Assembly: GCA_018333865.1 (NCBI GenBank)
Contig: JAGXSE010000071.1
Span: 1 to 64,000 of the forward strand
Source: Syntrophomonadaceae bacterium
GTDB taxonomy: Bacteria > Bacillota > PH28-bin88
DNA length: 64,000 bases
Reading direction: 5' to 3'
In this document: positions 17,907-26,512 of the stretch, piece by piece
Layout: every line of letters starts with the position of its first letter
How positions within the stretch are numbered: the first letter of the stretch is position 1
Program-made: the position numbers and the translations under genes
The notes under the pieces: generated by a model
Database searches by the model: none
Told to the model about the DNA's origin: nothing
What the model saw: only the letters and a program-made list of their open reading frames with translations

Positions 17907-19055
17907 TTGTTATCTAGAGAGCGGGTATTGATGGCCTTGCAACACAAGGAGCCTGATCGGGTTCCGTTTGACCTGGCAGGGACAGTCACCACCGGTATCC
18001 ACCACATTGCTTACAAAAACCTGTTAAACTACTTAGGTATCCCTAAAGACAAGATTAAAATTGCCGAGATCCACCAGCAGCTGGCGGAAGTGGAAGAGGA
18101 CGTTTTGCAGCGCCTGAAGGTGGATTTCCGGCCTGTTTATTCCAAACTACCTTCCGGTTGGCTGCCGAAGTTTGAGGAGGACAGTGACTATACCTGGTTT
18201 ATCGATCAGTGGGGCATCGGCTGGCGTAAACCCAAGCAGGGCGGACTGTACTATGACCTGGCCAGCCATCCCTTTGCCGGCTTTACCACCCCGGCAGAGG
18301 TAATCAATTACCGGGTACCGGATCCCGCCGACCCCGCCCGGCTGGTTGGGGTTCAGGAGGAAGTGGGCCGGTTAACAAAGACCACCGGGGCGGCCCTGTG
18401 TCTGGCCGGGGTTTCGGCGGGCTTTGTGGAGATGGCCTGCTGGCTTAGGGGGTACGAAAACTTCTTTATGGACCTGGCGGGTGACCCGGCGATGGCCGAA
18501 GCTATTTTGGATAAAACTATGGAAATAAAGATCAAGTTTTGGGAATTGGCCCTGTCCCAGATGGGGGACATGGTGGATGTGGTAGTGGAAGCCGACGACT
18601 TTGCCTCCCAGAATGGCATGATTATTTCCCCGGCAACCTTTCGCAGGTTCATTAAGCCCAGGCAAAAAGTATTGTTTGCAGCCATTAAGAAGCACTCGGA
18701 TGCTAATATCTGTTTCCATTCCTGTGGTGCCATCTATGATATCATCCCGGACCTGATCGATGCGGGGATAGATTCCCTGAACCCAGTCCAGGTTAGCGCA
18801 GCCAAAATGGACACCAAAACATTGAAAAAGGAATTCGGCGATGTGCTGACCTTCTGGGGCGGAGGGGTAGACACCCAGCGGGTTTTAAATTTCGGCACCA
18901 TTCAGGAGGTTAAGGATGAGGTCAAGCGGCGGATCGACGACCTGGCTCCCGGCGGTGGGTTCATTTTCACGCCGGTGCATAACGTCCAGGCGGACGTGCC
19001 GCCGGAAAACTATCTGGCTATGTGGGAGACCTGGGAAGAATACGGCAAGTATTAA
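17907..19055 (+). CDS. Uroporphyrinogen decarboxylase family methyltransferase-like protein
   Basis: A 382-residue protein of the UroD/MtaA superfamily. The N terminus (SRERVLMALQHKEPDRVPFD) and the C-terminal GGFIFTPVHNVQADVP are hallmark segments. NICFHSCGAIYD contains the His-x-Cys zinc site of cobamide-dependent methyltransferases, so methyl transfer is more likely than haem synthesis. No corrinoid protein is encoded next door, so its partner must lie elsewhere. The start is TTG with ATAGGAGGTG upstream. It probably shares a transcript with the DUF917 gene 44 bases downstream. Confidence 0.8.
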   Translation: MLSRERVLMALQHKEPDRVPFDLAGTVTTGIHHIAYKNLLNYLGIPKDKIKIAEIHQQLAEVEEDVLQRLKVDFRPVYSKLPSGWLPKFEEDSDYTWFIDQWGIGWRKPKQGGLYYDLASHPFAGFTTPAEVINYRVPDPADPARLVGVQEEVGRLTKTTGAALCLAGVSAGFVEMACWLRGYENFFMDLAGDPAMAEAILDKTMEIKIKFWELALSQMGDMVDVVVEADDFASQNGMIISPATFRRFIKPRQKVLFAAIKKHSDANICFHSCGAIYDIIPDLIDAGIDSLNPVQVSAAKMDTKTLKKEFGDVLTFWGGGVDTQRVLNFGTIQEVKDEVKRRIDDLAPGGGFIFTPVHNVQADVPPENYLAMWETWEEYGKY

Positions 19056-19099
19056 AAGGGGGATCAACCGATAATAATTATTCAGTGGAGGGATGAAGC

Positions 19100-20230
19100 A
19101 TGGCCACATATCGCCTGGTAGCAGAGGATATTGAGGCGCTTCTGGAAGGACTGGCTATTTTGGGAACAGGTGGCGGAGGCAGTCCCCAGTGGGGTAAAGC
19201 CATCCTGGAGCAGGACCTGGCCGCGGGGCGGACGATCACCATTATCGACCCGGAGGATATTGCCGACGACGCGTTGATTGTTTGCGGCGGGATCATGGGC
19301 TCTGTCAAAACATTGGAAAAAATGAGCATCGAAGAGCTCCTGGAGCGCTGGGAGACAAGATTTGAACTGCTGGAAGCAACCAAAACCATGGCCAAGTATC
19401 TCGGCCGTGAGATTAACTATGTGGTGCCTTTTGAGGTGGGGGGCTTGAATACCCCGGTAATTCTATCCCTGGCGGCCAGGATGGGGATCAGCGCGTTAAA
19501 TGCTGATGCTTTGGGCAGGTCGGCGCCGGAAACCCAGATGACCAGTTTCATCGGCCATGGTGTTTCCTTAACCCCCATGCCCCTGGTGGATAGCGCCGGC
19601 AACACCATCATCGTGACAGACCAGGCCAGCACCGTCTTTGCCGATGAGATTGGCCGGTGGATGGTGACCCGGGGCGGCGGGATGGGCGCCAATAACCACT
19701 ACCCGATGACTGGAAAAAAAGCCAAGGCTGCCGTTATCCCCCACACCATTACCCAGGCCATGGAAATCGGCAAGGCTGTTTTGGCGGCCCGCCGCTCAGG
19801 GGCGGATCCGGTGGCCGCCGCTGTTGCCGAACTGAAGGGCTGGGAAATGTTCAGGGGGGTTGTCAGCAAGGTGCAAGGCGAAGACAAGGGCGGCTTCTAC
19901 ATCACCAGTGTTATCATGACCGGCCAGGAAGACTCGTCTGGCCAGGAGGCTAAACTGATCATCAAGAATGAAACCATGGCTCTGTGGTTAAACGGGGAAT
20001 TAAAGGCTGTTTTCCCGGATCTGGTTTGTATGCTGGACCAAAAAAGCGGGAGCGGCATTATGAGCGTGGATATCGTGCCAGGTAAAGAAATGGTCCTGGT
20101 GGGAACCCCATGCCATCCGCGGCTGCGGGCTTGCCTGCAGACCGATGCCGGCGCTTTGGCCTTCAGCTCCGCCCGCTATGGTCACCCGGAAATAGAATAT
20201 GTCCCCCTGGAAAAATTGCACGGCTGCTAA
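19100..20230 (+). CDS. DUF917 family protein (hydantoinase-associated)
   Basis: A 376-residue cytoplasmic protein. The glycine-rich start ILGTGGGGSPQWGK, VPFEVGGLNTP and the GRWMVTRGGGMGANNHYP block match DUF917, a family linked to hydantoinase/oxoprolinase gene sets. Members have been connected with S-methyl-thiohydantoin desulfurase-like activity, but the function here is not established. The ATG follows GTGGAGGGATGAAGC. It lies between the UroD-like methyltransferase and KDG kinase. Confidence 0.8.
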   Translation: MATYRLVAEDIEALLEGLAILGTGGGGSPQWGKAILEQDLAAGRTITIIDPEDIADDALIVCGGIMGSVKTLEKMSIEELLERWETRFELLEATKTMAKYLGREINYVVPFEVGGLNTPVILSLAARMGISALNADALGRSAPETQMTSFIGHGVSLTPMPLVDSAGNTIIVTDQASTVFADEIGRWMVTRGGGMGANNHYPMTGKKAKAAVIPHTITQAMEIGKAVLAARRSGADPVAAAVAELKGWEMFRGVVSKVQGEDKGGFYITSVIMTGQEDSSGQEAKLIIKNETMALWLNGELKAVFPDLVCMLDQKSGSGIMSVDIVPGKEMVLVGTPCHPRLRACLQTDAGALAFSSARYGHPEIEYVPLEKLHGC

Positions 20231-20272
20231 CGAAACATCTGTAAAAAAACATAAACCAGGAGAGATTGATGT

Positions 20273-21295
20273 ATGGCAAGAGTTGTATGTTTTGGTGAGA
20301 TCATGCTCAGGCTGTCGCCTCCGGGCTACCAGAGGTTTGTTCAGGCAAACTCCTTTGACATTGTTTACGGCGGAGGCGAGGCCAATGTAGCCTTTGCCCT
20401 GGCTCAGTCTGGGGTGGAAGCGGCATATGTGACAAAGCTGCCGGCTAACCCCATCGGCGATGCCGCCATAAACGAATTGCGTAAGTTTGGGGTGAATACC
20501 CGGCATATCCTGCGCGGCGGAGAGAGAATTGGGATTTATTTTTGCGAAAAAGGAGCGGCCATGAGGCCCTCCAAGGTGGTCTACGACCGGAAGCATTCCG
20601 CCATTGCCGGGATCAAACCGGGCGAGATTAATTGGCCCGCAATCTTTGCCGGGGCCGAATGGTTTCATTTTACCGGCATTACCCCGGCTTTGGGGGACAA
20701 TGTGGCGGAGGTTTGCCTGGAGGCCTGCCAGGAGGCCAAAAAGGCAGGGTTAACAGTCAGTTGCGATTTGAATTTCCGCAAAAACCTGTGGACCTCGGCC
20801 AAGGCCAGGGAAGTGATGACAAGGCTGATGCCCTTTGTGGATGTGGCCATTGCCAATGAGGAAGACGCGGAAAAGGTCTTTGGCATCAAGGCTGATGCTA
20901 CTGATATTGCAGCGGGGCATTTAAACATTGCTGGCTATCAGCAGGTTTGCCGCGAGATGGCGGCCAGATTTAATTTCAAGCAGGTAGCCATCACTTTAAG
21001 GGAAAGCCTGTCCGCATCTGACAACGGCTGGTCCGGGCTGTTGTATGATGGTAGCGAGTTTTACCAGGGCCAAAGGTATGTCATCCATATCGTGGACCGG
21101 GTTGGCGGCGGGGACTCCTTTGCTGCCGGGCTGATCTATGCCATGCTGCATAACTTCGGCGGGCAAGAGGCCATTGATTTTGCCGTAGCGGCGTCGGCCT
21201 TGAAGCATACGATTGAAGGCGATTTCAATATAGTTTCAATAGAAGAAATTGAAACCCTGGCCGGCGGGGATGCCTCCGGCCGGGTCCAGCGCTAG
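20273..21295 (+). CDS. kdgK: PfkB family sugar kinase, probable 2-keto-3-deoxygluconate kinase
   Basis: A 340-residue ribokinase-fold enzyme expected to phosphorylate 2-keto-3-deoxygluconate to KDPG. The N-terminal GGGEANVAFALAQ and the C-terminal catalytic signature DRVGGGDSFAAGLIYA (with Asp as base) are both intact. The ATG follows CAGGAGAGATTGATGT at workable spacing. A KDPG aldolase gene is found separately at 50077, which would complete this route. An HpaI-type aldolase follows 28 bases downstream. Confidence 0.85.
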   Translation: MARVVCFGEIMLRLSPPGYQRFVQANSFDIVYGGGEANVAFALAQSGVEAAYVTKLPANPIGDAAINELRKFGVNTRHILRGGERIGIYFCEKGAAMRPSKVVYDRKHSAIAGIKPGEINWPAIFAGAEWFHFTGITPALGDNVAEVCLEACQEAKKAGLTVSCDLNFRKNLWTSAKAREVMTRLMPFVDVAIANEEDAEKVFGIKADATDIAAGHLNIAGYQQVCREMAARFNFKQVAITLRESLSASDNGWSGLLYDGSEFYQGQRYVIHIVDRVGGGDSFAAGLIYAMLHNFGGQEAIDFAVAASALKHTIEGDFNIVSIEEIETLAGGDASGRVQR

Positions 21296-21323
21296 ACAAA
21301 GCAATAAGAAGGGATGAGAACCG

Positions 21324-22094
21324 ATGCTGATTGATGATATCAGGCGTTTTAAAGAAAAACTGGCAGCGGGGGCTGTCTTTGGCCCTTTTGCCAAAACCAA
21401 AGACCCAGCCTTCATTGAAATTGCCGGTTATGCAGGTTTTGACTTTGTAATTTTGGACTTGGAGCACGGTCCCAACAGTATCGAAACTGCCCAGGATTTG
21501 ATCAGGGCGGCGCGGCTGGCTAAAATACTGCCTATTGTCAGGGTAAAAGAAGAAAACGATTCTGTGATCAAAGAGGCCCTGGATATCGGCGCCGCCGGCA
21601 TTCAGGTCCCCCAGGTGACGACGGCGGAAGCAGCAAAAAAGATTGTCCGGCTGGCGAAATTTGCCCCGGACGGGATGCGGGGCTTGTGCCGGTTTGTCCG
21701 GGCGGCCAATTATTCCAGCTTGGACAGGTATGAATACATTCAAAGCTCCAATGAAACCCTGATTATCGCCCAGTTGGAGGGGCAGGAGGCGATTGCCAAC
21801 CTGGACGAAATAATGGACGTTAAGGGGATCGATGTCTTGTTCGTCGGCACCTATGACCTGTCCCAGTCTCTTGGTGTCCCTGGCCAGGTCAACCATCCCT
21901 TGGTCCTGTCCAAGGTACAGGAGATCATCGAACGCTGCCAGGCCAAGGGGATCCATGTGGGGTCCTTTGCGGACACTCTGGAGAACGCGAAATACTTTAA
22001 AGAGGCAGGCGTGAAATATATATCCTATTCCTCCGATATGGGGCTTTTTTATGAGCAATGCCGGCAGACAGCAGGCGCTCTCAGGCAAGGTTAG
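21324..22094 (+). CDS. HpcH/HpaI family aldolase (2-dehydro-3-deoxyglucarate aldolase-like)
   Basis: A 256-residue class II pyruvate aldolase that splits 2-keto-3-deoxy sugar acids into pyruvate and an aldehyde. The segments FVILDLEHGPNS, GAAGIQVPQVTTAEAA and FVGTYDLSQSLGVPG carry the metal ligands and the catalytic His of the family. The ATG is preceded by AGAAGGGATGAG. It is the last gene of the 17-22 kb run and is followed by a terminator. Confidence 0.85.
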   Translation: MLIDDIRRFKEKLAAGAVFGPFAKTKDPAFIEIAGYAGFDFVILDLEHGPNSIETAQDLIRAARLAKILPIVRVKEENDSVIKEALDIGAAGIQVPQVTTAEAAKKIVRLAKFAPDGMRGLCRFVRAANYSSLDRYEYIQSSNETLIIAQLEGQEAIANLDEIMDVKGIDVLFVGTYDLSQSLGVPGQVNHPLVLSKVQEIIERCQAKGIHVGSFADTLENAKYFKEAGVKYISYSSDMGLFYEQCRQTAGALRQG

Positions 22095-22184
22095 GGCCAG
22101 GGACAGATCCCTTTTCCCGTCTATTTTGGAGGTTGATAATTAGCACAGGTTGAGACTGCAATACAAGGAGTTTTCGTTTTAGTG

Positions 22185-22206
22185 GGGGACAATAGTCCCC
22201 TATTTA
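22185..22206 (+). terminator. Terminator-like hairpin after the aldolase gene
   Basis: GGGGAC (22185-22190) pairs with GTCCCC (22195-22200) around AATA, followed by TATTTATGTTTT. It probably ends the rightward transcript before the convergent membrane gene. Confidence 0.55.
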
Positions 22207-22240
22207 TGTTTTAGCACCGCTTACCAAGCAAGCTTTATCT

Positions 22241-22945
22241 TTAGAAGGGAAAGGACCCGTACAGCAGTGAAAGCAGCAACAAAATTACAGGCTGGTGCAA
22301 CAAATAAATGATCAAGGAATGTTGCCCCAGTATATTCACAAAGCTTTGTCTCAAAGCAGAATTAGCAACGAGGCTTTTTTTGCCATTGTATAATATTTTT
22401 CCCAGCGACACCCCGTAGAGGAACAAGCCCAGCCACGGCACAAGAGGATAATAATCAACAGAGAAGAATTCTGGTCCCAGCAGGCCAAAGGGGGCCAGTA
22501 AATTATTGGGCATAACGATTTCTCTGAAATAGCTGCCTGCTAAAATTATTGCCGTTCCAAGGATAAGAAGAACGCCAGGACTAAAGCGAATGAAAAAACT
22601 ATTAAGAAGAATAGCGGCGCCTAAAAAATGAAGAATCCCGAAAATAATGTTAAAAGCTGGGTTTACCAGGTAAGTAACCAAGGTGATCATCAATCCAAAA
22701 AGGAATATTTTGGCTCCCCGTCTGATATTGTTTTTGCTCAATGAACAACTAATGCCGGCTACCACAATAAATAAAGATGCCGCGAATCTCCCAAGGTAGT
22801 AGACAGGGCCTACTTCGTAAGAAACCGGAACCTGATAAAACTCCTTAAGGTTATACACTGTGTGAAACGCAATCATCGCAATCAGGGCAATCCCGCGTAA
22901 AAAATCCAGCTCCCAGATTCTTGACCGGGACGGGTAATCTGTCAT
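22241..22945 (-). CDS. DUF1624 (heparan-alpha-glucosaminide acetyltransferase-like) membrane protein
   Basis: A 234-residue protein with about seven hydrophobic segments. The start RIWELDFLRGIALIAMIAFH and the end GQHSLIIYLLHQPVIL are typical of the acyltransferase-like DUF1624 family, in which a conserved His on a membrane helix takes part in transfer. The substrate is unknown. It converges on the aldolase gene and is divergent from tctC. The ATG is preceded by TAGGAGTAATGAGAG. Confidence 0.8.
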   Translation of the reverse strand: MTDYPSRSRIWELDFLRGIALIAMIAFHTVYNLKEFYQVPVSYEVGPVYYLGRFAASLFIVVAGISCSLSKNNIRRGAKIFLFGLMITLVTYLVNPAFNIIFGILHFLGAAILLNSFFIRFSPGVLLILGTAIILAGSYFREIVMPNNLLAPFGLLGPEFFSVDYYPLVPWLGLFLYGVSLGKILYNGKKSLVANSALRQSFVNILGQHSLIIYLLHQPVILLLLSLLYGSFPF

Positions 22946-23113
22946 CTCTCATTACTCCTAAACATAAATTGTATGCCGGAAAAAAGCCTAGGAAAGGCAT
23001 GATGATAAACCTTACCCCAGTGAAACTCGAACATGAGCATGAACCTACACTTTATTGTGTGTCTAAGGGGCACTTTTGTCAACTTTGAAATTGCGTGAGA
23101 ATTAACAGCATGA

Positions 23114-23142
23114 TTGACAGGAAAATAATGGCATGATATCCT
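23114..23142 (+). promoter_or_regulatory. Probable promoter of tctCBA
   Basis: TTGACA (23114-23119), a 17-base spacer and TATCCT (23137-23142) form a sigma-A type promoter about 45 bases before the tctC start. Confidence 0.5.
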
Positions 23143-23185
23143 TATTATAGAAAAACAAATTCCTATTTTTTAGGGAGGTTTTTTT

Positions 23186-24148
23186 ATGATGAAGAAAATG
23201 TTCGTTTTGCTCCTGGTGTTTTTGTTCGTGATCAGCTTCGCTGGTTGCGGCGGCCAAGTCGAGAAATTCCCCACCAAACCGGTTACCCTTATCGTACCCT
23301 GGGCTGCAGGGGGCGGCACCGACACCATTGCCAGGGGACTAGCCAAACAAACCGAAAAATTTCTCGGCCAGACCATCACCGTCAATAATGTTACCGGCGG
23401 CGGAGGTGCGGCGGGCCACGGCGCTGGCCTGAGCGCTAAGAACGACGGCTATACCGTGACTGTGATAACCTTCGAGCTTCTGTCGCTGCCGCCCCAGAAA
23501 CTCGTTCCCTTCACCTACAAAGATTTTGATCTTCTGATGCGGCTGAACGCCGACCCTGCTGCCCTTACCGTTAAGGCCGACTCGCCCTTTAAAACAGTCA
23601 AGGATTTCGTCGAATACGCCAAAGCTAACCCCGGCAAAATAAATGTCGGCAACGCCGGCCCTGCCTCGGTCTGGCACATTGCCGCCGGCCTGCTGGAAGA
23701 GAAAGCCGGCATCAAGCTGAACCATGTTCCTTTTAACGGCGCGGCACCAGCCGTCACCGACCTGGTGGGCGGACACATCCAGGCTGTAACTGTCAGCCCC
23801 GCTGAGGTGCGGAGCCAGGTTAATGCCGGCCAGCTCAGGATGCTTGCAGTCATGAGCGACAATCGCAACCCTCACTTTCCCGAAGTGCCCACCTTCAAGG
23901 AAGCCGGCTATGATATTATCTTTGGCACCTGGCGCGGTCTGGCCGTACCCAAAGACACCCCGGAAAACGTGAAGAATGTGCTAAAAGAGTCTTTCAAAAA
24001 AGGCTTCGATAGCCCCGAATTCCAGGATTTCGCTAAAAATGCCGGCCTCGGCCTGGCTTATGCTCCAGCCGAGCAGTTCAAGACCTTCCTCGAAACGGCA
24101 TCCACAGATGTCGAGGCTGTAATGATGAGATTGGGCCTGGCAAAATAA
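23186..24148 (+). CDS. tctC: Tripartite tricarboxylate transporter substrate-binding lipoprotein
   Basis: A 320-residue extracytoplasmic binding protein of the TctC/Bug family. A signal segment ends in a lipobox with Cys21 (FAGC). LIVPWAAGGGTDTIAR, VGNAGPASVWHIAAGL and HVPFNGAAPAVTDLVGG are the conserved ligand-site blocks. It captures carboxylates for TctBA. The ATG follows AGGGAGG. This gene and tctBA favour C-ending codons (TTC, CTC, GCC) more than nearby genes, which suggests horizontal acquisition. Confidence 0.9.
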   Translation: MMKKMFVLLLVFLFVISFAGCGGQVEKFPTKPVTLIVPWAAGGGTDTIARGLAKQTEKFLGQTITVNNVTGGGGAAGHGAGLSAKNDGYTVTVITFELLSLPPQKLVPFTYKDFDLLMRLNADPAALTVKADSPFKTVKDFVEYAKANPGKINVGNAGPASVWHIAAGLLEEKAGIKLNHVPFNGAAPAVTDLVGGHIQAVTVSPAEVRSQVNAGQLRMLAVMSDNRNPHFPEVPTFKEAGYDIIFGTWRGLAVPKDTPENVKNVLKESFKKGFDSPEFQDFAKNAGLGLAYAPAEQFKTFLETASTDVEAVMMRLGLAK

Positions 24149-24158
24149 CGAAAAATTA

Positions 24159-24191
24159 AAGGCAAATGCCGGACCAACCGGCATTTGCCTT
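24159..24191 (+). terminator. Intercistronic 14-bp hairpin between tctC and tctB
   Basis: AAGGCAAATGCCGG (24159-24172) pairs perfectly with CCGGCATTTGCCTT (24178-24191). The T run is weak, so it may lower read-through or protect the tctC message, as is usual after binding-protein genes. Confidence 0.65.
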
Positions 24192-24244
24192 CTCTTCGCC
24201 ACAGTAATAAATCGCGCCCCTCTGGGAGAGAGGATGGAACACTA

Positions 24245-24700
24245 TTGAAAAAAGCTGATATAACCGCAGGTATCCTGGGTTTAGCGATAGCAGTCTATGT
24301 AATCCGCGAGGCCCTCCGCTTCCCCGAGGACAAGGTATTGCTCCTGGGCCCCAGCTTCTTCCCCACAGCCTTGGCGGCCGGCCTCGGCGTCTTCAGCGCA
24401 ATACTATTAGCTCTGGCGCTCCTGGGTAAATCCCGGCCGGCCAAAGACACTTTCAGCCTAAAGGATCCCGGCGTCCAGCGGGCTTTTTTCTCGCTTCTTG
24501 CCGTCATCGTCTATTACTGGTTATTTGATGTGCTGGGCTTCATCATCACCAGTTCATTTTTCCTCTTCGGCCTCATGTATCTGCTAAATAGGCGGGACTA
24601 CCTTAGAATGGCGGCGATTGCCGTCTTTATCACGCTGTTGATTTACGGGATCTTCAACCGGTTGCTGGAAATCTCCCTGCCCGCAGGTCTACTGGGCTAA
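24245..24700 (+). CDS. tctB: Tripartite tricarboxylate transporter small membrane subunit
   Basis: A 151-residue protein with four hydrophobic segments (roughly residues 8-25, 38-60, 80-100 and 110-145), the normal layout of TctB. The start is TTG; GAGAGAGGATGG lies about six bases upstream, whereas an earlier in-frame ATG at 24185 falls inside the intercistronic hairpin. It lies between tctC and tctA, as expected, and forms the membrane complex with TctA. Confidence 0.82.
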   Translation: MKKADITAGILGLAIAVYVIREALRFPEDKVLLLGPSFFPTALAAGLGVFSAILLALALLGKSRPAKDTFSLKDPGVQRAFFSLLAVIVYYWLFDVLGFIITSSFFLFGLMYLLNRRDYLRMAAIAVFITLLIYGIFNRLLEISLPAGLLG

Positions 24701-24721
24701 AAACGATAAAGGTGGGTTACA

Positions 24722-26239
24722 ATGGAACTGGAACTATTGGTTAAAGGATTCGCGACCATCATGCAGCCCGCCACTTTTGGCCTGATCCTCCTTGGCACGG
24801 TGAGCGGAATGCTGATCGGCGCTCTGCCCGGACTTACCGCCACCATGGGCGTCGCCCTCCTCATACCCTTCACCTTCGGTCTGCCGATCGAGCAGGGTAT
24901 AGGGATGCTTCTTGGCATTTTCTGCGGCGCCATCTGCGGCGGGACGATCTCGGCTATTCTCATCCGTACGCCTGGTACGCCGGCGGCGGCGGCCACTGTC
25001 CTCGACGGCTACCCCCTTAACCAACAGGGACAGGCCGGGCGGGCCTTGGCCATGGCCATCTTCGCCTCCTTCGCTGGCGGTTTTTCCGGTGCCATCATCA
25101 TGACCTTCGCTTCACCGCAGATCTCCAAAATCGCTTTGCAGTTCAGCGCGCCAGAATACTTCGGCTTGGCCGTCTTCGGCCTCAGCATCATCATATCGGT
25201 ATCTGGCAACTCCATCATTAAAGGTTTGATCGCCGGTTTCTTCGGTATGCTCATCGCTACCATCGGCCTCGATCCCACATCCGGATTCCCGCGCTTTACC
25301 TTCGGAATCATAGACCTTTTTGAGGGGCCGGCCTTCATCCCCACCCTTATTGGCCTCTTCGCCCTCTCAGAGGTCTTCAAGGGAGTTGAGGTTCTCTATA
25401 CCCAGGAAAAGGTCAAAGCAGTAAAACAACAACTGATTCCCTCGCTGGCCGACATCAAGAGAGCCTGGCGGACCATCATCAAATCCACCTTCATTGGCAC
25501 CTTCGTCGGCGCGGTACCGGGCGCCGGCAGCGATATAGCGGCATTCGTCGCCTACGGTGAAGCCAAGCGGGCCTCAAAAACCCCGGAAAACTTCGGCAGG
25601 GGAGAGATAAACGGCGTGGCTGCCCCTGAATCGGCCAATAACGCTTGCACCGGCGGAGCCATGATCCCCATGCTCTCGCTCGGCGTCCCCGGCGACGCCG
25701 TCACCGCCGTGCTGCTGGGTGCCCTCGTCATACAAGGGCTGCAGCCGGGACCGCTGCTGTTCAAAGACCATATCGACGTCGTCTACAGCATTTTCGCCGG
25801 GATGATGATGGCCAATATATTCATGTTCCTCGTCGGTACATTAGGCATCCGCTTCTTCGTGCGCATCATCTCTGTCGATCGCAGCATCCTCATCCCTGTC
25901 ATTTTCCTGCTGTCCATCGTCGGCGCCTACTCGATGCGCAATAGTCTCTTCGACGTTGGTCTGGCTGTGGTCTTCGGCATCATTGGCTACTTCATGCAGC
26001 GCTATGATTTCCCAGTCTCGCCCATCCTCCTCTCCCTCATCCTGGGCCCGCTGGCCGAAAGCAGCCTGCGCCGGGCGCTGATCGTTTCCCATGGCGACTT
26101 CTCTATCCTCTTTACCCGCCCCATAAGCGCTACGTTGATAGTTATCGCCGTGCTGTCCATCATCACTTCGGCTATCCGTCAGGTCAAACTGGAAAAAAAG
26201 CTGGCTGCGCAGAACGGGTCGCCACCCTCCTCCGGCTGA
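24722..26239 (+). CDS. tctA: Tripartite tricarboxylate transporter large permease
   Basis: A 505-residue permease with about twelve hydrophobic segments. The family signatures GALPGLTATMGVALLIPFTF, RTPGTPAAAATVLDGYPL and GVAAPESANNACTGGAMIP are intact. It transports carboxylates driven by an ion gradient with TctB and the TctC receptor. The ATG follows AAAGGTGGGTTACA. A decayed copy of its 3' end is present at 4962-5105. Confidence 0.93.
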   Translation: MELELLVKGFATIMQPATFGLILLGTVSGMLIGALPGLTATMGVALLIPFTFGLPIEQGIGMLLGIFCGAICGGTISAILIRTPGTPAAAATVLDGYPLNQQGQAGRALAMAIFASFAGGFSGAIIMTFASPQISKIALQFSAPEYFGLAVFGLSIIISVSGNSIIKGLIAGFFGMLIATIGLDPTSGFPRFTFGIIDLFEGPAFIPTLIGLFALSEVFKGVEVLYTQEKVKAVKQQLIPSLADIKRAWRTIIKSTFIGTFVGAVPGAGSDIAAFVAYGEAKRASKTPENFGRGEINGVAAPESANNACTGGAMIPMLSLGVPGDAVTAVLLGALVIQGLQPGPLLFKDHIDVVYSIFAGMMMANIFMFLVGTLGIRFFVRIISVDRSILIPVIFLLSIVGAYSMRNSLFDVGLAVVFGIIGYFMQRYDFPVSPILLSLILGPLAESSLRRALIVSHGDFSILFTRPISATLIVIAVLSIITSAIRQVKLEKKLAAQNGSPPSSG

Positions 26240-26278
26240 AGAAGCCTCCAGGCGATATGCCGCTAACAACATTGAAAG

Positions 26279-26308
26279 GCCTGAACCTGCTTCCGGGTTC
26301 AGGCTTTC
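26279..26308 (+). terminator. Terminator after tctA
   Basis: GCCTGAACC (26279-26287) pairs with GGTTCAGGC (26296-26304), followed by TTTC. It ends the tctCBA unit. The remaining bases to 26512 are AT-rich and may hold the promoter for the decarboxylase subunit genes. Confidence 0.7.
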
Positions 26309-26512
26309 ATATGGATCACCAGACATTTAGCCGATCGCTTTCGCCGATTGCACCGCTCTGTGGCGCCACAGCCGTAACTGACATATTACTTAAACGATCC
26401 CGTCAAACTAGGCAGCGCTTATTGACATATTATTGGCAGTAAATTATAATACAATATACAAAATACAATTTATAAAAGAAAAATGCAATTTATGAAGTAA
26501 TGTGCAGGAAAG

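Noticed and set aside
21225-22088. Leftward frame opposite the HpaI-type aldolase
   Set aside because: Shadow frame with no family features; the aldolase on the plus strand is well supported.
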